The notes below the pieces were generated by a model that was given only the letters and a program-made list of their open reading frames with translations, did not search any database and was not told the origin of the DNA. The position numbers were made by a program, and so were the translations under genes. From Glossina fuscipes (lineage: Eukaryota > Arthropoda > Insecta > Diptera > Glossinidae), in assembly GCF_014805625.2 (NCBI RefSeq), contig NW_023998414.1, forward strand, positions 5,255,978-5,319,977: a stretch of 64,000 bases of DNA. The letters are read 5' to 3'. Shown here in pieces: positions 1-10,498 of this stretch (position 1 is its first letter; each line of letters begins with the position of its first letter).

Positions 1-1323
1 ATGGGTAGCCATGGATACTGAAGTTGACTGCTGTTATTAATGGTCCGCTTAGTTGGCGTTCCGATGATTTAAGCTTTGGATAGCTTGTAAAGTGTCCATC
101 GTTACCAACATGCGATCCAGTAGCGTGAAACGTAACGCTTAATTCCACGCATTTGACGGACCGCGACTTATTCCGACAACTTTGCAAAAACATTTGCACA
201 TTGGGGTGGGATAACTTTCTCAACGCTACACAGTCATAGAGGGAATGATGCAATCGTTCTGGGGAACCAGTTAGAAATCACTTTTACACCAGACAGACTT
301 GATAAATACATCCACCGACTTTTATCTCTTATAAATCTATAATAAAATATATCAATGGGTGATGGCGCAGGAATATTTCACGATTTACTTTTTAACTTAA
401 ACTTTTTTTTTTTTTTTGGCAACAGTACAGCGAAAGCAACGAACGTGGCTAAACGAACTCGGCATGTATAATATGCAGAGTGCCTTACGAATCTTTCGAT
501 TCATGATAAGATTTCGTTTCGATCTCATATTAATCGCAAGCAGCTACAATTATGAAAATGCGAATTAATAATCCCTCTCTTGAAATAAACCACAAACGCT
601 ACTGAATTATTTAAAATTCCTTCACATCTAATGCATAAAAGAAAAAGCTTGAAGAAAACGCACATCATATGCTCAATGAAAAAACTAAACAAAGTTAATT
701 TACATACTAATGAGAAATAAAAGAGAAAATGGGTAAAGGGGAATACGAAAATAAATAAATAAATGTAAGATATATTTTTTTTTTATAAAAGAATCGCACT
801 CTCGATAAGAGGCAGAGAGAGAAAGATAGAGAGAAAAACAGCACCAGCGAGAGATAGGTAATAAACATATGTTAATTGAATTAGTAACTGAAAACAAAAG
901 AAAATCCAACTGGAAAGGGTTGCACTATAGCAACACTTTCCAAAACAAGCTGAAATGTTCTCAGATACGTTTCAGAACGGCAGCAATAGTATTGGTATAA
1001 TACTAATATTGTTAATTATTTTAAATATATTATTAATTTGTAAACATTTGCGTCGACAAAATAAAGGACAACACAAACTAAATCGGAGATCCTTAACGGC
1101 TTACGGTGATATGTGAAAACAATTGAAGCTTTTGATGTAAGCAGAAATATGGATTTTCGTAATATATGTCCGAACGTGAATATGGACAGTATACGAGGTA
1201 AAATGTAACCAAAAAGAAAAAAAAAAATCAATATTTTCTAAAAGGTCACGTTGTACGAGTTTCTCTTTTTCAATTGAACAGCGAGACCTTGAAATAGGGA
1301 TTAATTGAATTTTGCTATTTCAG
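1..1323. other. Non-coding DNA upstream of the first recognised exon (probably intron)
   Basis: I find no convincing coding exon here. The sequence is AT-rich with short poly(A/T) runs. It ends in a pyrimidine-rich stretch and a cag at 1321-1323 that makes a good 3' splice site, so at least its distal part is probably an intron of the gene that follows. Upstream exons of that gene may lie here or outside the window; none could be supported. Confidence 0.5.
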
Positions 1324-4300
1324 CGGTAATTCCACCACTGCCTGCTATGCCAGCAGCATTATCTAAAATTAAATTACCAAAATCGATGGCGAAATTAAAG
1401 TCGAGAAAAATTTTTCGCAGTTCTAGAGAGGATGTTCAACGTAGCAGTTCCAAGAAAAGTGTTTCCTCAATTAGAGAGGCCCCGCCTATACCGCCGTCAG
1501 GCTTTGTAAATCATACTCCTACGCGTATTTCGACAATTTCATCTCTTATGAATCAAACGACCAGCGGTGGAAGCATGGAAGATGATTACCAACGCAATAC
1601 TTATCGGCGAGCAGGCAGCATAGACGATTATCCAACACCGTTGAGTCAAAAATCTGAACGACATCATCATCGCAAAACAATTAGCCCATTAAAAGTGCCC
1701 GCTCGCACACCTGAACCGTCCTCGGAATCACCGCAACCACCGAAATTATCTTTTACCGAAAAACTGCAAAAAGGTTATCACGATTTCTCTGAATTCAAAT
1801 TGAAGCATCTCTTCGTTAAGAAAACTGTGGTCCGTAGGGACAATATTGAAATTGGCTATTATGTAGATCGGTACGAAGAAGATCGCGAGCGCGAAGTAAT
1901 TGAAGAGGCAGAAGATGATCGTAAAATAGCTAATAATTATGAAATTAAATTTCAAACAGCCCGGGAGGGAGCGGAAGATTCATTCGAGGAAAGCCCCGAC
2001 GAAGGCTCGCCTGATTTACAGCCTCACATTAAAAGAAAGAAGCCGATAAAAAGTGTCAGTGAGCAAAGCGGTGACGAAAGTGGTATGGAATTAACTCCAC
2101 CTAAGCGCAGACCAGGTATTGCAGCGACCAGATTTGCCAGAGTTCGTAGCCCAGCTCTTAGCATGTCCGATGAGGAAATCGAACTGCACGATCTCAATGA
2201 GGAGCCAGAGTTATCAAATATATCAACAGTAAAGAAAGGCGCAGAAAAGTCAAGTAAAGTGAATGAAGAAAGCCCTGCAGCAACCGACCCTAAAAACGAA
2301 GACAAACAAAAACCTAAAGGCTTTAAAGAACGTATGGAAACCCGCTTATCGAAATATAAGGCTTCGCGAGAGAATTTAGATAAAGCAGAGGATTTAAATA
2401 AAGAAGACGAAGAAGAAGGGCAAGCAGGCAAAACGCCAAATGCAGAGAAGCCTTTATCAGCCATTAAAGAGAACTTTAAACGCTTACAAAAATCTATTAA
2501 ATTACCGACATCAAGTAACAATAATAATAATAATAATGCAGTTGCCAGCGACGCAAACGAGAATGAAGACAACGATGAGAGTAATAAAACAAAGTTAAGT
2601 AAAACTCGACAGTTTACTGAACGTTTGAAACGTTTCCGCTCTGTAGACAATGTAGATAACGGAACAACAGAAAACGATAAGGAGGAGGAGCAACCCACTC
2701 ATATTAAATCGACTATAGCCACCAAATTTCAAGATCTTAAGAAAAGCCTTAAAAAGAAACCGTCTGTCGATGTTGGTCAGACAGATGAAGAACCGTCGCC
2801 ACAACGAGAAAGCAAGCATGGAGATTCATTATTGGAAAAACTTAAACATATTCGTGCCCGTAAACAGCCCACTGGTAACGACGATCCCGATGACGATGAA
2901 GAAGGTGGCGAAACTTACAAAGAGAGTTTCGCTGCCCGTGCTAAACTTCAATTGGAGAAAGGTGTTGTTATAGCCAGTCAAATGCCTCATATTACCAAGA
3001 AAAAATTGACCGAAACAAAACGCTACTTCCATAGATCCCCTAGTAAAGCTGACAAGAAATCGGACAAATCTAATGAGAATAAAAGGGACGAAGACGAAGC
3101 GGAAGAAGAGTCACTTGAAATTGAGGATAATACAAGCAAAGCTGTTGTTCCTCGAAGACGTTTTAGCGAAGTTAGCGAAAATTACGATGCCAAGGAGGAG
3201 TATCTGCGAGAAATCGCAGAAGGTCAAGAACAGATTGCTGCTCAAAGTGCTACTGTAGCTTGGACTACTAAGCCAATTATCACTTCTTCATTGGATTTGG
3301 AAGACGAGGAGGATATTGCTGCCGATTATCCGAGAGTACTTATACATCAAGATAATTCAGATACTTTTGAATCAACTCTAATAATAGCAGTGACACGATC
3401 TAGAACACATACACCGACTCCCATTATAACCGAATTACCACCAGACCCTCCGAGTCCGCCAACCAAAATCGAATCAAAATCTGCGACCTCCGCCAACTCA
3501 AACTGGATACCCAATAAGGATATCATTTCAAGTTTCTTAGAGATGACGCCACCGTCGCAACGTAACACCCCCAAGGAGTTCAATGTTAGCAACATTCGGG
3601 AGAAATTGAGTAGTCAATCAATAGACTCAAATTCTGATAGCGATTTATGGATTAATCAGAAATTGAATAAGAAAAATTACCGAAAGGCTTCGGTAATAGA
3701 ATTAAGCGCACCAGAAGACCAGGAAGAAGCTTGGAGAGTTAAATCGTCGCATGAAGACAACAATAAAATCTACAAAACTAAAAGTATCGACATATTTGAG
3801 GCAAATGCAAGAAGAGGAGGAGCACTAAATGCTTTCGAAGATTTCGATGATGAACTGAAAAATACACCAGTTATTGAAATTAAACATGAGCAAGAAAGAA
3901 AGCAAGAAATTATATCACGACGCGAAAGAAATATAGATTCTTTTGAACACGATAGCAGTGAAGAATTAGATGCTGCCGATGATGACAATTCGTCAAGAGT
4001 TACCAAAATTTTGGTAATAAACAAACGAGATAAAAATATTAAGGAAGCTGACCGGATTATTAGATCACAAGAACTCAGTTGTGAGAAAAACACAGCGAAC
4101 GATCTGTGCATCAGAGAGTTAGAAGATATTGAACTTAAAATTAATGAACCAGACTTATACGAAAGAAGCAACAGTGACGGCGAAATGCATAATCATCCGC
4201 TATCCGTAACACCGTCTCGACCACCATCAATGTCTCCTCCTCCACCCCCTTTGCCGCAGCGCCAACCTTCAATCAGAATAATCCAAACTGCTGTTAAAAA

Positions 4301-5335
4301 AGATTGTTTACCTAGTTCGACATCGACACCATCATCACCATCACCATCACCACCTCCATCGTCAACATCATCGTCGTCATCGCCACCACCACCACCACCG
4401 CCGCCACCGCCGCCAACATTACCACAAATAAAACCGCCAATACCGCCCAATAGACCAACGAAAATGAAACCATGCGAAACACCAGCACCAAAACCTCCCG
4501 AACCTGTTGCGTCCGTACCAAGAACAAGTAAACCTTTGGTTAAGACTTCATCTTTGCGTCTAACCTACAACGAACAAGTGAATCCCAAAGATAAAGGCAA
4601 AGTTAATAAACTTATATCGCGTTTCGAACAGCCAACAAGCGAAAGTAAACAGAGGCCACGTATCATACCAAGAAGACCGATAATTCATCCTGACTCTAGC
4701 GAAAATAGTGACGACGAAATTGAAGAAAAACCGCTATCCCAACGCAATTTTGATGAATCTGAGCGCGACGTAACGCCAACTAATCAACCAATTAAAATGA
4801 CTAAATCGCTCTCCATTGATTCGCCAGATTTATTAAATCACAATATAGAAGAAGTGCAGATATTACCACGCATGCGTAAAATCGCTTCTGATCGCATAAA
4901 AACGGAAAATCATCCAACACATTTGGAAAAACATATATCAATACCACAAATTTCGATAGCCAGTAATCCGGATATTAATTCCAACTTAAGCGGGCCCAAT
5001 TCGGAATATGGTTCACCTATAACTTATCCTTCCAGTTTAGTCAGTTCTACCGAAGCTACGCCATTGTCAGTACGTAAGGAGCCAGACTTACTGCAAACAC
5101 GACGTAGTCGACGTTCCATGACACGTGACGATGAACGCTTTTACTCATTTGATAGCGATGAAGGTAATAAAAAAACAAAAAAAACAAAAAAAAAAAAAGA
5201 AAGAAATTATCGATTGTCATTTATACATTTAATAATAACTTATGCAACTTTTTTCATTTATTTCTCTCTTTTATAGAAAATAGCTACTATTCAATAAGTT
5301 CAACAAACAGTAGTCGTTACGTGGTGGAACTTTAA
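1324..5335 (+). CDS. Large disordered charged/proline-rich protein, last two coding exons (5' partial)
   Basis: Exons 1324..5163 and 5277..5335 are joined by a 113-nt GT-AG intron. The open frame extends upstream to an ATG at 1305, but the tttcag at 1318-1323 is a good acceptor, so I treat that ATG as intronic and the gene as 5' incomplete (about 1,300 residues seen). The spliced C-terminus ends ...SSRYVVEL, then TAA at 5333-5335. No catalytic domain is visible. Counting residues from 1305, the protein has a Lys-rich start (IKLPKSMAKLKSRK), a more ordered patch near 148-200 (FTEKLQKGYHDF, VRRDNIEIGYYVDRY), and recurring basic amphipathic segments near 339, 384, 435, 466, 508 and 540. It also has an Asn run near 404, long acidic/Ser stretches, and a Ser/Pro-rich region with a polyproline run near 1025-1040. 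The C-terminal VVEL fits a class II PDZ-ligand pattern. I infer a cytoskeletal or scaffold-type role, but the family is not recognised. An AATAAA lies at 5376-5381 and others further down. Confidence 0.78.
5164..5276 (+). other. Terminal intron of the charged protein gene, open if retained
   Basis: The intron starts gtaata and ends ttttatag. Its bases are open in the upstream reading frame until the TAG that is itself the 3' splice site. Retention would replace the 19 spliced C-terminal residues with a Lys-rich stretch followed by a hydrophobic tail (LSFIHLIITYATFFIYFSLL). Splicing is the default interpretation because the spliced product continues with a plausible C-terminus. Confidence 0.65.
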
Positions 5336-5538
5336 ATAGGCGACACGATATTCTAATATTAAGGGGGAGAAAACAAATAAATAACAAAGAATTATTAGAA
5401 GCCCTTCGAATGTATAAATTGTGTGAATGTGTAAAAGAGAGAAGAAAATATGATAAAAGCGAACATAATTATGATAAAAATTAATAAACTTAAGACGAAA
5501 ATATATATTTGACTTGTTTAAGAGTTTGAATATTATTT

Positions 5539-5569
<31 letters not shown>

Positions 5570-8372
5570 TGCTGTTGAAAAACTTATCACTTTCTTATGA
5601 CTTACTGTAGCTTTTGGCAATTAATTCTATTCTATTATTCTAGATACTAATATATTTGGGCACTAAAGGTCTTCGGTGTAATCAAAGTTTCAGATAAGTT
5701 ACATTGAGAACGAGAAGAACTTAATCTCAATTGGCATCGATCAAAAAGATTTGAATTTTTGCAAATACTGACGATGTTAATACTGATGACGATGATCCTC
5801 TTAACTATTATGTTTTTTCAAAATTTAAAGAACGATAAGGACGACAGACAGTCACTCATGCTATATAAATATTTTTGTAGACATTGCGCGGTTATTACAT
5901 TTCTAATTTTAAATAAATAAATTTAAAAAAAAAAAACCAACAATCATTTAATACTAATAAGGTGAACAACAAATGAATACTGAAATCATTTTCAAAGGCT
6001 TAAATCATTTGCGCAACTCTCTGCTGTGATGTGAAAGAAAGTAAAAAGAAGTTAACTAAGGAAAAAAATCTACTTACTTATGTTATGATTCATTTCTTTG
6101 ATTTTGCGTCAACTTGAATGCATAAAGTGTACAAAGTTCAATGACTTTCAAATCATTGAAAAAATTTATGGCAACATTCGTAAAAAGAAGAACAAAAAAG
6201 GAAAACCATCTGCTCTTCTGAATTTATCTCCTTATTGTTACTATTGTTGCTATTATAACCTAACCATTTGCATACATGTGTAAAACACATAGTCACATGA
6301 ATAAATGGTGAATTATTTGACTTATCTACTTTCGGTGGTTAACGATAAAACAAGAAGAAGAAGAAAATAAAAAATAAAAAAATAAAAAATAATCACTCTA
6401 TGCTAGCAAAAATATTGTTATTTTAACACCAATACCACTGTCAGCGAAAATTGGCAACGCAGCGCATTAAAAGGTTGCATATGCATATATAACGTTCCCA
6501 TAAGTTTGCAGTTATTGTTGTTGCTATTGCCGCAGAGTTTTATATTGTACAATAAAATTCCGCCTCAATTTACAGTTAAATTGTATATATATTCATATAT
6601 AAGGATATACATATATATCCTTGCTGCAATATAATACCTGCAAAATGCTTGCATAAAGAAAAGTAAATGCGTATGCATTTTATATAAAACGGATGAGTAA
6701 AATCCATATTATTATACTTCTAAAAGTGTTACTGTGTCAAAGTGTCGAAGACCGGGTACGCACTTCGTAAGATGTCGAATAAATGAAACAGAAATTATTA
6801 CGGCAAAGTTCTCCTCGCTTTTTACCACCCTTTGCTTCTCTTTTAGCATAATTGTAAATTGAAAATGACTAATGCTTTTTATTGATTCAGAAAATTTTAT
6901 CAATTCCTTCGCCGTATTTAACTCATGAAAAACACTTCTTTTTTTTTCAATAATTTATTAACATAATTTCATAATTAATTAAAAAAAATATATTACCTAC
7001 CAGATGTTCAAAGTAAATAATGAAATATTATATATATTATCTTATATATATGAATGCATGAGCCAAGTGTTGGTAGTGGTGGTATGTTATTAGGCTTTGC
7101 TTGCCAATAATTAAAAAAAAAAAACAAAAAAAAAAGGGTGCGTTGCAAAGAAGAAAAAATAAATAAATTGCAAATCAGTGTCGAATCGAATCTTTGATAC
7201 ACCCTACCATCTAATGTACTTATCTCTAGTTTTATAATAATTTTTGCGATGGCCTCGCAAGTTGAAGTTGTGTGCTTTTCTTTACTTTTTGCTTTGAATG
7301 CTCGAGCCAAGGATTTCGAATTTTAAATTACGAGATTTTTACGAACAAATCGAAACGAGTTGTTCGAATCACGAATTATTATGGCCTTAGCAAGTAACAC
7401 TGCATGTTACATATGGAGTAGCAAAACCAATATACTCTCATCTCTTTTGATGTTGACGTTAGGTGCCAAATTCCCTTTTCATATGTGCGGGTTTAACTAA
7501 TTTAATCAACGTTCATTTATCACGTTTCTATTTTTCTTTGTATCACACCACTCTCTTATCCATTAAATATGTTTTTTTTCATTTATTATATTCCAGAAGT
7601 TGATTGATGCCAGGGAATCTCGGTCATATTGTTTATTTTCTATGCACGTGTTCAACTATTGCGGTACAGTATTTGATTTTGTCGGTTTCACACTACATTC
7701 CTTTTTGCGTTTAATTGAATTAAATTTTATGAGACTTTTGACAGATCACATATTTTTTTTTATATACATTTTTTTTTATGCTGACTAACTATATTTTGTT
7801 AAAGAAATAATTCGCTTTTCTATTCGAGAATAACCAATTTACTCAATATGCGCGGCATTCATTCATTTTCGTTTCCATTTAATTCATAAAATTTATTGGC
7901 CGTCATGTCCTATTAACGCTTTTATAGCCTCCTTTAGGATTTTAGTGGAGTAAAATGTCCCATCTTTCTTCGAATTTAGTTAAACTTATGCTTACTTTTA
8001 AATATTAGTCGAGGTTCTACTTACGGTTCTCGCTATCGAGAGATTATATATAATTACGAAGGACAAAATTGACACCACAACGCTTTTCGGGTTAACGATA
8101 ATCGATTGCATTCGTATCGAGTTAGGCTTCTCGTTGGTTGCACTTATATATATATATTGGTATATTTGTGATATCGGCGGTATAATATGTTTAACAAAGT
8201 AATGCAAAGAAGAGCAAGAAAAGTAAGTAAATAAGTAAACGAAATATGAAATTAAGACATTATAGTAAATTACGGCCTGGCATTAAATACACTACACCAC
8301 TTCCCTTAACGTAGTTATTCGAGTGTCGAGCGTCCGTCCTTGATCAAAAACACGTCGCTGTACAAAATTTCA
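5336..8372. other. Intergenic region between two convergent genes
   Basis: This holds the 3' untranslated region of the upstream gene, with AATAAA at 5376 and 5483 and another near 5909 ahead of an A-run. It also holds a (GA)n tract at about 5540-5569 and AT-rich DNA with many T-runs. From about 7890 downwards it is the presumed 3' flank of the minus-strand Kelch gene (TTTATT near 7888 would read AATAAA on that strand). No gene is seen; the small open frames are low complexity. Confidence 0.6.
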
Positions 8373-10064
8373 TCAAAACCAGCGATCTAGTTTGTCTACT
8401 ATCCAAGCACCGGCATAACTGCGTTCAATTGTCATGCCATCGGTCAGTGTGCGCCAAGAATTAGTTTCGGGAGCATACACCTCGACTGATGATAAATACG
8501 ACTGACCGTCATATCCTCCCACTACGTAGAGTAGGCCATCCTGAGCTACCACGCCAGCGTTTTTACGGCATAATGACATATCAGCTACTGGATGCCATTC
8601 ATTGCTTTCAGCATTGTATGCCTCTGCAGATTTGCACACTATTTCACCATCGTAGCCACCTACAGCGTAAAGTATGTTATGGAGTACACCTATACCAGCG
8701 CCGCAGCGACGTGCCGACATATTTGCTACAGCGCCCCACCTGTTAGTTCCGGGATTGTAGCGTTCGACTAAGGAGAGATATTCACATGTATTTCTGTCGA
8801 CACCGCCGACAGCGTAGAGTAAACCATTAACTACTCCCACGCCCACTGCACGACGTCGGGTAGACATTGGTGCTATCTGACGCCAATGGCCATTTCTCGG
8901 ATCAAAGATTTCAGCCGAGTTAAGGTCTGTAGTAAGTTCAGAACCGCCCACAGCATAAATGCAACCATTAAGTACCGCAACACCGAAGGAAGATCGTTTT
9001 GTCAACATATTGCTGCTGGAAGACCATCGATTTGTCGCGGGATCGTAAACCTTCACACACCGCAGATGTGATCGACGACTAATTCCACCTATAGCATACA
9101 CCTTTTTACCTAATACCGCAAAGCTGGCTTTATTTCTTCTAAAGGGCATGTCGGCAGCCAGATGCCACTTTTCTTCCTGCAAATCATAGCACTCAACCGA
9201 ACGGATTGCTTGTAGCGGACTACCTCCTATTACTAAAAGTATCTTTGGCAAATCCACATGTTTGCGAGGTATTGTACGCACCGTGGTAATTTCAGAAGGT
9301 GCCAGATGATAATAAAATGCTTCCATAATTAAATCTTTACATTTCATACTGCGCTTTAACAAAGGCTCGTTATACACCTTCTGAGTTATATATTGTTTTG
9401 CTAGAAGCGGCAAGCGCACATGTTGCATTAAATCGGCGGTATGCTGTCGGCGTTGTGGTTTATCATAACGTAACCAGTTTATGACGCATTCATAAACCTT
9501 TTCTTCGCTGGAAACCGATATATCGTCATCACTTATTAAACCGATTACTTTTTCATGTGTCAAATTTAAAAATTCATCAAATCCTATGACTTCGTTGAAA
9601 TGCTTCTTTATATAGGTGTCGGTGTAATTAAACAAGTTGACACAGCCGTGCATATCGGCTGCGTCTCGTATACTCAAACAATTGCTGGCATTCAAATGAG
9701 TTTGTAAATAGTCACAGCAGGCGTCTCGAACATCGGTTAATTCCAAAAGATAGGCTGCGGTTAACAGGTGTACGGCATTTTCCTTATTGATTTCTAACGT
9801 TGATGCGTACAGGTATTCGATAAGCAGTTTAACAGCATGACCATCGACGCGCTCTAGGATAATTCAATCTTGTTGTGACTCTGTAAACGTGGTATAGAAG
9901 TAAGGACTGCACGATGCCAAGATTACTTTATGAGCTGGTATTTCTATATCGTTAACTACCAGGGTAACGTCGCACAGCAGATTTTGTGTGCGCAATTGGT
10001 TCAAGAAGTTAAGAGAACGCTGTTTTAAATCGGAACTCCTCGACAAAATAAATCGTTGCTGCAT
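8373..10064 (-). CDS. KLHL2/KLHL3-type BTB-BACK-Kelch protein with one in-frame TGA
   Basis: Reading from ATG at 10064 to TGA at 8373, one continuous frame of 563 codons is interrupted only by TGA at 9864-9866. Before it lies the BTB core (NLLCDVTLVVND, IPAHKVILASCSPYF). After it come the rest of BTB, BACK (about residues 110-250) and six Kelch blades, each with the double Gly (VIGG, AIGG, AVGG three times, VVGG), ending in ERSYAGAWIV. The motifs VRLPLLAKQY, IRSVECYD and RRNAGV-like CRKNAGVV match the KLHL2/KLHL3 (fly kelch) branch. Such proteins bring substrates to cullin-3 ubiquitin ligase or bind actin. There are no introns, so a retrocopy of kelch is likely. By comparison with KLHL2 as I know it, the stop replaces an Arg (CGA would need one change) and about four residues just before it are missing. 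It may be a young pseudogene, a readthrough gene or an assembly error; the 457-residue downstream part alone lacks a usable BTB start. Confidence 0.85.
9864..9866 (-). other. In-frame TGA inside the BTB domain
   Basis: On the minus strand the codons read CAA GAT TGA ATT ATC CTA GAG, that is ...ESQQD-stop-IILERVDGHAV.... The amino acids on both sides align to one BTB domain without a frame change, so the stop is a point lesion or a recoded codon rather than the end of a gene. Confidence 0.85.
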
Positions 10065-10136
10065 CTTTTGTAAATTAATCTTGGAAAGTAATTTAAAGGA
10101 AAAATATATAAATATGTATTTTTAATATTAAAAAGT

Positions 10137-10498
10137 CACACTTACATTGATATGTTTTTTGTCCTTTTTATCTTTGAAAATATTAACTTTTTCACCGTTC
10201 GCCTTTTTTCACACTGAGTTAATTTCTTTTTTCAGACTTATTTGTTTTGATATTTAATAAAAATGGCCTACTTNNNNNNNNNNAATAAAAATGGCCTACT
10301 TCGCTTTCAAAATATTACTTTGTGTAATAGCACAAAAATCAAAAATCACACTTGCATAGATATGTTTTTTTATATGTTTTTTTCTTTTTCAGACTGAGTT
10401 CATTTTTTTTTCAGACTTACTTATTTTGACATTGCACTTATTTTTTGACATTTAATAAAAATGGCCTACTTCGCTTTCAAAATATTACTTTGTGTAAT
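10137..10498. repeat. Imperfect tandem duplication of about 170 bp upstream of the Kelch gene
   Basis: Two copies share the start (cacacttacattgatatgtt at 10137; cacacttgcatagatatgtt near 10347), the middle (cagacttatttgttttga; cagacttacttattttga) and the end (taataaaaatggcctactt). The end block occurs three times: before the N gap, after it and near 10455. The longer tail cgctttcaaaatattacttt follows the second and third. This sits within 80-430 bp of the Kelch start codon, so it may include promoter DNA. Confidence 0.75.
10274..10283. other. Assembly gap of 10 N
   Basis: The 10 N are flanked on both sides by the same aataaaaatggcctactt sequence, as expected where an assembler could not resolve a tandem duplication. 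The true copy number is unknown. Confidence 0.95.

Noticed and set aside
1305..1323. ATG at 1305 as the start of the charged protein
   Set aside because: A good 3' splice site (tttcag) lies just after it, and MNFAIS reads as intron; the exon more likely begins at 1324.
2024..4527. Minus-strand frames (Ser/Leu/Val-rich, Gly-rich) opposite the charged protein gene
   Set aside because: They mirror the coding strand's acidic, Ser and Pro codons and have no family features.
5164..5276. Lys-rich and hydrophobic C-terminus as the main isoform
   Set aside because: It is the translation of an intron with good GT and AG borders; a spliced ending is available. Kept only as a possible isoform.
8373..9746. 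Kelch protein as a complete 457-residue gene starting at 9746
   Set aside because: That start is a TTG in the middle of the BTB domain; the same frame continues upstream through the TGA to a real ATG and BTB core.
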